Source: an uncultured Clostridia bacterium (GTDB lineage Bacteria; Bacillota; Clostridia; Oscillospirales; Ruminococcaceae). From it: a stretch of DNA of 48,025 nucleotides. The position numbers and the translations under genes were made by a program. Location of the stretch: positions 1 to 48,025 of the forward strand of contig CALXBD010000124.1 in assembly GCA_944386445.1 (NCBI GenBank), written 5' to 3'. Positions 42,081 through 48,025 of this stretch are shown piece by piece (position 1 is the first letter of the stretch; every line of letters begins with the position of its first letter). The notes under the pieces were generated by a model. The model worked only from the letters and a program-made list of their open reading frames with translations. It had not been told where the DNA came from and searched no databases.

Positions 42081-42661
42081 ATTTTCTGGCACACGGGAAC
42101 TGCCGCGAAAATCAGGCAGACCAAAACCAGTATCAGTGAAAAATTGCCCGTTTGGGAAAACAGCCGCCATCCTCCCCAAACAAGTGGAACAAGTATCAGC
42201 AGATTTACAATCCGGCAGGTCCAATCAGCTACTCCGGGGGTCATCGATTGCTCCGTCAGCAATCCTAACAGCTGTCCGCCGTCCAGTGCCCTCAGCGGCA
42301 GCAGATTAAAACAGCCCAACAAAAGATGAAACCCTGCTGCGTACCGTGTTCCCAATCCCATCAGCAGGCCTCCCACGATCAGGTTGACGCTGCTGCCGGC
42401 TGCTAAAACCACGGCCTCCCGGCCCGGGCTGAGCAGCTTTCCGGAAGGAACGATACGGATCCCTCCGCACTCAAAGGAAATCTCCCTGGGGACTGCCCCT
42501 ACCGCAGCGTACGCAAGCAGATGTCCTACCTCGTGAAGCAGTCCCGCTCCCGCGCACCAAAGCCCCCAGTCACTTTTCAGCAGCTCCAGCATCAGCAGAA
42601 GTACGGCGAAAAAGGAAAACTTGATGACCACCCGCAGCTTGCCGCAATAAAATTCAATCAT
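42077..42661 (-). CDS. M50 family intramembrane metalloprotease (SpoIVFB-like)
   Basis: A 194-aa polytopic membrane protein of the site-2 protease family. The zinc motif LLHEVGHLLAY (HExxH, about 42-46) and the second motif NLLPLRALDGGQLL (about 118-131) are both intact. The short length and form resemble SpoIVFB, the protease that activates pro-sigma-K in the mother cell of sporulating Bacillus. Its start overlaps the end of the M23 gene by 8 bases. In Bacillus the spoIVFB partner SpoIVFA is a membrane protein with an M23-like domain, so this pair may be the counterpart; other M50 roles are possible. Confidence 0.85.
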   Translation of the reverse strand: MIEFYCGKLRVVIKFSFFAVLLLMLELLKSDWGLWCAGAGLLHEVGHLLAYAAVGAVPREISFECGGIRIVPSGKLLSPGREAVVLAAGSSVNLIVGGLLMGLGTRYAAGFHLLLGCFNLLPLRALDGGQLLGLLTEQSMTPGVADWTCRIVNLLILVPLVWGGWRLFSQTGNFSLILVLVCLIFAAVPVCQKI

Positions 42662-43181
42662 AAAGCCCCAGTGCCTCCGCCGGATTCAAAAAAATCCCGT
42701 TCATCCGCAGTTCCAGGTGAAGGTGGGGACCGGTGACGTCGCCGGTAGCGCCCACTTTCGCAATTACCTGTCCCCTTCGGACCCTGTCGCCTTCCTGGAC
42801 CAGCAGCCGGCTGCAATGGGCATAAAGGGTCGTGAATCCATGAAAATGGTCAAGTACCACATAGTTCCCATAGCTGGGATCAAAGCCGGCAGTTTGCACC
42901 TCCCCCGCCATAACGGCCCGGATCTCAGTCCCTTCCGCCGCTTCCAGGTCTATGCCGGTATGGAAGTCCAATTCTCCGCTGATCGGGTGGAATCTCCAGC
43001 CGAACGGGCTGCTGACCTTCAAAACACTCATTGGCGCTTCCAAGGGGACCGTCATCCGGTAAGGAGAGAAATCGGCTTGGACCGGCGGCGGCAAAAGGTC
43101 AAAATCTGTGGCAGCCGCGGAACTGCCGCCAAAAATCAAGGCAGCTGCCAAAACCGGCAGCATCCGATATAACAGCTTCAT
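42654..43181 (-). CDS. M23 family peptidase (possible SpoIVFA-like partner)
   Basis: A 175-aa exported protein. A signal peptide or N-terminal anchor (MKLLYRMLPVLAAALIFGG) is followed by a LytM/M23 domain with the metal residues in GWRFHPISGELDFHTGIDLE (HxxxD) and HLHLELRMNG (HxH), so it is probably an active endopeptidase for peptidoglycan. Two adjacent ATGs exist; the second (43181) has better spacing from GGAAAGGG. It overlaps the M50 gene by 8 bases. The Bacillus SpoIVFA domain is degenerate, whereas this one keeps the metal ligands, so a direct cell-wall role is also plausible. Confidence 0.85.
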   Translation of the reverse strand: MKLLYRMLPVLAAALIFGGSSAAATDFDLLPPPVQADFSPYRMTVPLEAPMSVLKVSSPFGWRFHPISGELDFHTGIDLEAAEGTEIRAVMAGEVQTAGFDPSYGNYVVLDHFHGFTTLYAHCSRLLVQEGDRVRRGQVIAKVGATGDVTGPHLHLELRMNGIFLNPAEALGLYD

Positions 43182-43229
43182 CATCGATCCCTTTCCAAAT
43201 GGTTTTACAATACCATATGGAAAATCCGC

Positions 43230-43267
43230 AAAAAATAGAAGGCCGCCGCTTATCATAAAGCGGCAGC
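43230..43267 (-). terminator. Terminator after the amidase gene
   Basis: On the minus strand GCTGCCGCTT pairs with AAGCGGCGGC (one G-U pair), and CTTCTATTTTTT follows. Confidence 0.8.
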
Positions 43268-43287
43268 CTATCGATATTCCCACAGGT

Positions 43288-44025
43288 TTATTGTGTCGGT
43301 GACTGAGGCAGGGTACCAAAAAAGTCACAAATTGCCAGATAATATTGCCATGCTGCCGTTTTGCAGCCCTCTTCCGTCCCCAAAAGTGCCACGTCATCGG
43401 CATTGGTCACAAAACACTGTTCTGCCAGGACTGCCGGGCACTCCGGATAATCCACCATAGCAAAGGACGGTGCATCGGGCAGCTCCGCAGAAGGATCCAC
43501 AAGGTTTTTTACATTATCAATGTAATACGCGTATCGGATCCCGCCTTCTCCCCGCAGCCGGATACCGGTTTCACCCATACGGTCCGCCACCAGGGAAGCA
43601 AATCGAAAACTCTCCTCGTGGTACTGCCTTCCCGGCGGAGACGGGTAGACCTCAAAGCCGGCAGCGGCCGGATCTTCTGAAGAATTCCCGTGTACACTCA
43701 GCAAAAGCTCTGCGTGATGGGCGTTTGCTTTTCTCCAGCGGCTATTGACGTCCGCGCCTTCGTCCAGTTCCCGGCAGAGAAGCACTCGGTAAGAAGGATC
43801 ATGTTCCAACAATTCCGCCAACGCTTCCACCGTCGTTTCCGTAAGGAACGTCTCATCCACAAAGCCGGTAGCACCGGGATCATTCCCGCCATGCCCGGCA
43901 TCCAGTGCAATCAGAATTCTTGTATCGGTCAGCTTCTCCCAGGCCCAGCGCCCTCCTACCGGCAGCAAGGTCAGAAGCAGCAGGATAAAAACGATCCTGC
44001 CCCAGCGAATACGGCGGCGTTTCAT
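43288..44025 (-). CDS. N-acetylmuramoyl-L-alanine amidase (Amidase_3)
   Basis: A 245-aa cell-wall amidase. A basic N-terminus (MKRRRIRWGR) and one hydrophobic segment export or anchor it. The Amidase_3 domain has the zinc and catalytic residues: DAGHGGNDPGATG (His), the Glu in FLTETTVEAL, SVHGNSSE (His), and VLAEQCFVTN (catalytic Glu). The size and form are like CwlD of spore-cortex maturation (inference); general turnover amidases look similar. The start follows AAGGGAGGATTTTTC. It lies upstream of the M23/M50 pair but is separated by a terminator. Confidence 0.9.
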   Translation of the reverse strand: MKRRRIRWGRIVFILLLLTLLPVGGRWAWEKLTDTRILIALDAGHGGNDPGATGFVDETFLTETTVEALAELLEHDPSYRVLLCRELDEGADVNSRWRKANAHHAELLLSVHGNSSEDPAAAGFEVYPSPPGRQYHEESFRFASLVADRMGETGIRLRGEGGIRYAYYIDNVKNLVDPSAELPDAPSFAMVDYPECPAVLAEQCFVTNADDVALLGTEEGCKTAAWQYYLAICDFFGTLPQSPTQ

Positions 44026-44120
44026 GAAAAATCCTCCCTTTACCTTGTTACTTTCAGGATATCACAAAAATCCGCCGGAATCGGCACGTTTTCCCAAAAG
44101 ATTTCCTTAATATTTTCAAA

Positions 44121-44148
44121 AGAAACTCCCCGCCGGACCGACGGGGAG
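44121..44148 (-). terminator. Terminator of nagB
   Basis: On the minus strand CTCCCCG pairs with CGGGGAG, and TTTCTTTTG follows. Confidence 0.75.
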
Positions 44149-44162
44149 CAAACCTGCACAAA

Positions 44163-44918
44163 TCAGCCGTTAATAGCGTCCGGACATTTTTCCCGGATCA
44201 CCTTCAAAGCTGCCTCATCTGCCACCACGACTGCGTCGGGATGCAACTGAAGCACAGATGCCGGCACATGGGGAGTAATGGGGCCGCAGCAAGCCTTGTA
44301 AAGGATTTCCGCTTTCCCCTCTCCGTTGGCAATCAGAAGGATCTTTTTAGCCTTCATGATGGTCTGGATTCCCATAGTATAAGCCTGTTTCGGTACATCG
44401 TCGATGGACTGGAAAAACCGGGCATTTGCCTCAATGGTTTTGGGGTCCAGGGTTACGCAATTTGTTCCTTTTTTAAATTCGTCCGCAGGCTCATTGAAGC
44501 CGATATGACCGGTATGACCGATGCCCAACAGCTGAATATCCACGCCGCCCATGCTGTCCACCACAGCATCATAACGGGCACATTCTTTGTCCGCATCCGG
44601 CTCCATGCCGTTGGGGACGTTGGTGTTTGCCATGTCGATATTGATATGTTTAAACAGGTTTTCCCTCATAAAATAAGCATAGCTCTGGTCGTTATCAGGA
44701 GTGAGGCCCCGATATTCATCCAGATTCACCGTATGTACCTTGGAAAAATCCAGGTCTCCTGCTTCATACCCCTTAATCAGCTCTGCGTAAAGGCCCAGAG
44801 GAGAAGAACCGGTTGCCAGTCCCAGAACGGCGTTGGGTTTCAAAATGACCTGAGCGGCGATAATATTGGCAGCTTTGCGGCTCATTTCCTGATAATCTTT
44901 TGCGGCAATAATTTTCAT
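44163..44918 (-). CDS. nagB: Glucosamine-6-phosphate deaminase
   Basis: Converts glucosamine 6-phosphate to fructose 6-phosphate and ammonia, the end step of amino-sugar use. The 251-aa length is in the family range. The opening LGLATGSSPLGLY, the VNLDEYRGL motif with catalytic Asp, and GIGHTGHIGFNEP are present. The residue two before the catalytic His (Asp in E. coli, Asn in Bacillus) is Thr here. The ATG at 44918 follows AAAAGGAG by 8 nt; an earlier in-frame start is rejected. It is alone between its own promoter and terminator; no nagA is adjacent. Confidence 0.95.
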   Translation of the reverse strand: MKIIAAKDYQEMSRKAANIIAAQVILKPNAVLGLATGSSPLGLYAELIKGYEAGDLDFSKVHTVNLDEYRGLTPDNDQSYAYFMRENLFKHINIDMANTNVPNGMEPDADKECARYDAVVDSMGGVDIQLLGIGHTGHIGFNEPADEFKKGTNCVTLDPKTIEANARFFQSIDDVPKQAYTMGIQTIMKAKKILLIANGEGKAEILYKACCGPITPHVPASVLQLHPDAVVVADEAALKVIREKCPDAING

Positions 44919-44952
44919 ATCAAACACTCCTTTTCGCTATATCCTACGATTC

Positions 44953-44982
44953 AGTATAGCACATCCGTCCAAGGAAAGTCTA
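44953..44982 (-). promoter_or_regulatory. nagB promoter
   Basis: On the minus strand TAGACT (44977-44982), an 18-nt spacer and TATACT (44953-44958). Confidence 0.6.
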
Positions 44983-45043
44983 TGGATTTCCCAAAGAAGG
45001 CAATACAAGCTAACGATTTCGACAAAAAATATTAAGAATCCCC

Positions 45044-45697
45044 TTATAGGCCCTTTGTATCCTCCATACTTTTTCCTCCGGAACAACTGCAGAAAAATCG
45101 CTGAGGATCATACTTTTCGCCCAAGGCTTCCAACACAGAACGCAGCACTTTGTCAGACAGCAGCCGGATCCCCTCCTCTGTATAGGGATGCGTCATATCT
45201 GTATAGAATGACTCCGGGACACTTTCCAATGCCCCATAAAGGTCGTTAATCATTCCGCCGTGCCGAAGTACGACTTCCGCTGCAGCGGCGTTGTAACGGC
45301 GGATATCAGAATTCTTTCGGAAGCAGGTATCCGGGTCCGGAAAACGATGCTCCAGCACTGGAGTAGAGGTGGCAAAAATCATTTTTGCCTGCGGAAACAG
45401 CAGCCTGATTCGGCAGCAAATCCGTTCGATAAATTCCGTATACACCTTAAGCGGAGTCAGCGGTTCCTCCTCATAAAGAATGAGGGTGTCCCATAAACCC
45501 GCATTCCAATGAACGACGTCTGTATCGTCAGGGACATTCGCACTGCCCTTCCATTCGTGGAGATTCCGGAGGACATACTGCGCAAAACGGCAGTTCTCCT
45601 GCGGTGCCAAAACGTCAGCCACACCTGCCAGTGCTTCTCTGACCGGCTGTTCATATCCCTGGCGGATCGAATCTCCTATCAACAGAACCGTTTTCAT
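45044..45697 (-). CDS. SGNH/GDSL hydrolase family protein
   Basis: A 217-aa cytoplasmic SGNH-type hydrolase. The nucleophile block is VLLIGDSIRQGY (Ser 10), the middle block is HWNAGLWD (Asn), and the Asp-His pair is in YTDMTHPYTEEG. Such enzymes deacylate sugars, lipids or small esters; no signal peptide is seen. The start follows the pepT stop by only 4 bp, so it is co-transcribed with pepT. The C-terminal tail has a CSC motif. No good terminator is seen after it; the substrate is unknown. Confidence 0.85.
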   Translation of the reverse strand: MKTVLLIGDSIRQGYEQPVREALAGVADVLAPQENCRFAQYVLRNLHEWKGSANVPDDTDVVHWNAGLWDTLILYEEEPLTPLKVYTEFIERICCRIRLLFPQAKMIFATSTPVLEHRFPDPDTCFRKNSDIRRYNAAAAEVVLRHGGMINDLYGALESVPESFYTDMTHPYTEEGIRLLSDKVLRSVLEALGEKYDPQRFFCSCSGGKSMEDTKGL

Positions 45698-45701
45698 CCG
45701 C

Positions 45702-46931
45702 TTACTCAGCTGTGGCTCGACGCAGGATTTCCAGCATCAGTGGAGGAAGCAGTTCCATCTCCTCCAAAACCGCATACTCAAACCGTCCGTGGCCATTGTG
45801 GCCGCCTGTAAAGAGGTTCGGGCAGGGAAGCCCCATGTAGGAAAGCCGTGCCCCATCGGTACCACCCCGGATCGCATCGATCACCGGCGTAATTCCCAAG
45901 GTTTTCATGGCTTCTGTCGCATTGGTGATAATTTCCATCCGACCTTCAAACTGCTCTTTCATATTGTAATAGGAATCCGTTAAATCCAATTCCACGGAAC
46001 CCTCTCCATACTTCCGGTTCATGTAGGCAACCGCATCCCGGAAATTTTCTTTCTTCTTTTCAAACAGCGTCCTATCGTGGTCCCGAATGATATACTCCAT
46101 GGAAGCCAGCTCTACGCCTCCTTCCATAGAATCCAAATGGTGGAAGCCTTCGTAGCCTTCCGTGCAGGAAGGAACCTCTAAGGCAGGCAGCATCTGATTA
46201 AACTCCATGGCCATCAAAAGGGCATTCACCATCTGGCCCTTGGCAGAACCCGGATGGATGCTCCGGCCATGGAAACGGAGGACAGCAGTCGCCGCATTAA
46301 AGTTCTCGTATTCCAAGCCGCCTGCAGCACCGCCATCGATGGTATATGCATACTGCGCGCCGAAGCCTTCTACGTCAAAATGGTCAGCGCCGCGGCCGAT
46401 TTCCTCATCAGGAGTAAATCCAATTTTTACAGGTCCATGGGGCAGTTCAGGATGCTCTGTCAGTTTCTGAGCCAAATCCATAATTGCCGCCACGCCGGCT
46501 TTGTCATCTGCTCCCAAAACCGTTGTTCCATCGGTGGTAATCAGGGTTTTCCCCACATAGTTCTTCATTTCGGGGAATTGCTCAGGAGATAGGACCAGCC
46601 CTGTTTCAGAATTCAAGAGGACGTCACCGCCATCGTAATGCTCCACCACCTGGGGATGGACATTCTTGCCCGAAACCGCATCAACGGTATCCATATGGGC
46701 GATAAAGCCGATGGCGGGCACCTTTTCAAACCCCGGAGCCGCGGGGATAGAAGCATAAACATATCCAAAAGAATCGAGTTTGGCCTGAATGCCCATTTCT
46801 GTCAATTCCCCGACCAACATTCTGGCCAAATCCAGCTGGGTAGCAGTACTGGGGGTCGTTTCGGAATCAGGGTCCGAAGTAGTTTCAACAGATACATAGC
46901 GTAAAAACCGCTGAAGAATGGATTCACTCAT
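45702..46931 (-). CDS. pepT: Peptidase T (tripeptidase)
   Basis: A cytoplasmic di-zinc aminotripeptidase of the M20 family that releases N-terminal residues from tripeptides. The 409-aa length matches PepT. Zinc ligands and catalytic residues lie in GFIAHMDTVDA (His/Asp), LGADDKAGVA, TPDEEIGRGADHF, TIDGG and FTGGHNGHGRFEY. The opening LQRFLRYVSVETTSDP is characteristic. The start follows AAAGGGCGCCTTATT. It is first of a two-gene unit with the SGNH hydrolase. Confidence 0.96.
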   Translation of the reverse strand: MSESILQRFLRYVSVETTSDPDSETTPSTATQLDLARMLVGELTEMGIQAKLDSFGYVYASIPAAPGFEKVPAIGFIAHMDTVDAVSGKNVHPQVVEHYDGGDVLLNSETGLVLSPEQFPEMKNYVGKTLITTDGTTVLGADDKAGVAAIMDLAQKLTEHPELPHGPVKIGFTPDEEIGRGADHFDVEGFGAQYAYTIDGGAAGGLEYENFNAATAVLRFHGRSIHPGSAKGQMVNALLMAMEFNQMLPALEVPSCTEGYEGFHHLDSMEGGVELASMEYIIRDHDRTLFEKKKENFRDAVAYMNRKYGEGSVELDLTDSYYNMKEQFEGRMEIITNATEAMKTLGITPVIDAIRGGTDGARLSYMGLPCPNLFTGGHNGHGRFEYAVLEEMELLPPLMLEILRRATAE

Positions 46932-46967
46932 AATAAGGCGCCCTTTCTGAATTCAATTTCTGGGAAC

Positions 46968-46996
46968 ATTATACCACATTTCTCCCAAAAAGTCAG
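46968..46996 (-). promoter_or_regulatory. pepT promoter
   Basis: On the minus strand CTGACT (46991-46996), a 17-nt spacer and TATAAT (46968-46973). Confidence 0.65.
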
Positions 46997-47054
46997 CAGC
47001 GCGCGAAAATCCACCAAAAAAGCGGCCGGGATTTTGGCAACGGAATCCCCGAAA

Positions 47055-47087
47055 ACGACACATTTTTCCAGTCTGCACGGATATAAT
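47055..47087 (+). promoter_or_regulatory. Candidate spoIIG promoter
   Basis: TATAAT (47082-47087) is a perfect -10. No -35 exists at 17 nt, but ACGACA (47055-47060) lies 21 nt upstream. The Bacillus spoIIG promoter also has an over-long spacer and needs Spo0A. No exact 0A box (TGNCGAA) is seen here; GTGTCGTTTTCG on the minus strand is only a near match. Confidence 0.5.
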
Positions 47088-47114
47088 GGTAATATCGGAC
47101 AGGAGGGACAGCGT

Positions 47115-48023
47115 GTGGTGACAGTATATGTGGACGTTTTGGTAGCGCTGAACCTCTATATTACCTGGTTTCTGCTGCTTGCCTCGGAGCGGTTAGCAGG
47201 CAGCCGCGGGTCAAAACTGCGGCGGGGGCTGGCCGCTCTGGTAGGTGGGCTTTCATCTCTGGCAATTTTTCTGCCGGAACTGCCCTTCCCGATATTGGTG
47301 CTGGGCAAGCTGGGGCTGGCCGGTATCATCACCTGGATTGCCGGGGGAACAGGGGGATGGAAGGGTTTCTGCAAGCGGATGGGATTCTTTTTCGGCGCCA
47401 ATTTTCTGTTTGCCGGATGCATGATCGCCCTGTGGTTTCTGGCGGAACCGTCCCGTCTCACCATCCGGAACGGAATGGTTTATTACCATATCCCGGCGCT
47501 GACACTGGCGCTGTCCACCATCATTGCCTACGGCGCAGTCAGGATTTTTGCCTTTTTCAGAGATCGCAGCACACCGGAAAATCTGACTTACAGGGCGGAA
47601 ATCACGTTGAGAAGCTGCACGGTTTCCTGTGACGTTTTTCTGGACACCGGCAACCGGCTGAAGGGGCCGGGAGGACTGCCAGTCGTTCTCTGCTGCAGGG
47701 AGCTGCTGGAAAAACTGGTTCCGAAAGAAACAGCGGAAGTGCTTTTGGCCCCAGAAAAGGCGGCCGCCCTTACCGGTACCGGCTGGGAAAGCCGGCTGCG
47801 ATTTATACCCTGTCAGTCGGTAGGCGGCACACGGCTGCTTTGCGGTATAGAACCGGATCTTTTCTTCGTGCCGGGAAAAGGAAAAGCTGACTGTATTCTG
47901 GCACCTGCAGGAGATTTGTCCGGAGACGGCTGGCAGGCAATCACAGGTCCTATGGAATTCCGTGTCGCAGAGCAGGGACAGAAAAATCAAATCGCCGGAA
48001 GGGATGGACGCAACCATGTTTGA
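47115..48023 (+). CDS. spoIIGA: Sigma-E processing peptidase SpoIIGA
   Basis: A 302-aa membrane aspartic protease that cuts pro-sigma-E in the mother cell during sporulation. The N-terminal half has about five hydrophobic segments (YVDVLVALNLYITWFLLLAS is the first). The C-terminal half is the protease domain with VFLDTGNRLKGP, whose Asp is about residue 177. The GTG at 47115 is chosen because AGGAGGG lies 7 nt before it; GTG 47118 is an alternative. Its stop overlaps the start of a following ATG in an arrangement expected for sigE. A strong marker that the organism makes endospores. Confidence 0.93.
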   Translation: MVTVYVDVLVALNLYITWFLLLASERLAGSRGSKLRRGLAALVGGLSSLAIFLPELPFPILVLGKLGLAGIITWIAGGTGGWKGFCKRMGFFFGANFLFAGCMIALWFLAEPSRLTIRNGMVYYHIPALTLALSTIIAYGAVRIFAFFRDRSTPENLTYRAEITLRSCTVSCDVFLDTGNRLKGPGGLPVVLCCRELLEKLVPKETAEVLLAPEKAAALTGTGWESRLRFIPCQSVGGTRLLCGIEPDLFFVPGKGKADCILAPAGDLSGDGWQAITGPMEFRVAEQGQKNQIAGRDGRNHV

Positions 48024-48025
48024 AC
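48016..48025 (+). CDS. Start of probable sigE (cut by the window end)
   Basis: An ATG at 48016, preceded by GGAAGGGA, begins MFE and overlaps the spoIIGA stop. In sporulating Firmicutes sigE directly follows spoIIGA, so this is probably its first three codons. Only ten bases are visible; the call rests on position. Confidence 0.55.

Noticed and set aside
1-48025. CRISPR array, tRNA or rRNA genes
   Set aside because: No regularly spaced direct repeats, tRNA cloverleaf or rRNA segments were recognised by eye; a tRNA/rRNA covariance search would be needed to exclude them fully.

Overview
The window is a 48 kb piece of the chromosome of a Gram-positive, endospore-forming anaerobe, most likely class Clostridia and perhaps an Oscillospirales/Ruminococcaceae-type gut bacterium (taxon inferred, not proven). 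Supporting signs are strong AGGAGG-type ribosome sites, TTG and GTG starts, sigma-A promoters (TTGACA/TATAAT), a T-box leader, a PyrR attenuator, a tetrahydrofolate riboswitch, DUF4364 and DUF1540 proteins, and spoIIGA followed by the first codons of what should be sigE. Base composition is around the mid-50s percent GC by eye, with a few visibly AT-richer genes. I see no rRNA, tRNA, CRISPR array, intact insertion sequence or prophage.

Layout. 1-2470: threonyl-tRNA synthetase behind a T-box with specifier ACC; a 69-bp imperfect palindrome opens the window. 2470-6764 (minus): SDR reductase, SGNH lipoprotein and a YfhO-type membrane protein in one unit. 6811-14177 (minus): pyrimidine operon pyrR-pyrC-pyrF-lipoprotein-carB with its own promoter, PyrR leader and terminator; a WG-repeat lipoprotein lies between pyrF and carB, and carA is absent. 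14322-18588: DUF4364 protein (plus), then ThpR, a methyltransferase and a GH95 fucosidase (minus). 18611-23003 (plus): MarR regulator, heterodimeric ABC exporter and a CPCC protein. 23057-25261 (minus): a HAD phosphatase-GNAT fusion, and FolT under a THF riboswitch. 25275-29790: an uncharacterised glycoside hydrolase diverging from a ThuA/Gfo-Idh pair, plus a small membrane protein. 29801-33289: a DUF1540 mini-protein, then ppx-ppk. 33311-36878 (minus): L-fucose isomerase and an ADP-ribosylglycohydrolase-fold protein. 36951-40947 (minus): an uncharacterised protein, then a GntR(YtrA)-controlled ABC system with an unusual exported partner. 41000-46996 (minus): LacI regulator, M50 and M23 peptidases, cell-wall amidase, NagB, and PepT with an SGNH hydrolase. 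47055-48025 (plus): spoIIGA and the start of sigE.

How the genes fit together. Biosynthetic and translation genes carry ligand-responsive RNA leaders (T-box, PyrR, THF). Carbohydrate genes (GH95, the GH-like enzyme, ThuA/Gfo-Idh, FucI, NagB) suggest use of fucosylated or amino-sugar host glycans; two of these units share a LacI-type operator core (AAACGTTT), but no sugar transporter is present. The GntR/ABC unit carries two copies of one operator with identical half-sites, and the MarR/ABC unit a short inverted repeat just downstream of its promoter. The end of the window is sporulation and cell-wall related. Most of the window is ordinary chromosome; the more unusual points are the pyr-operon lipoprotein, the HAD-GNAT fusion, the ThuAB-like cassette with its candidate regulon, and the three-part ABC system.
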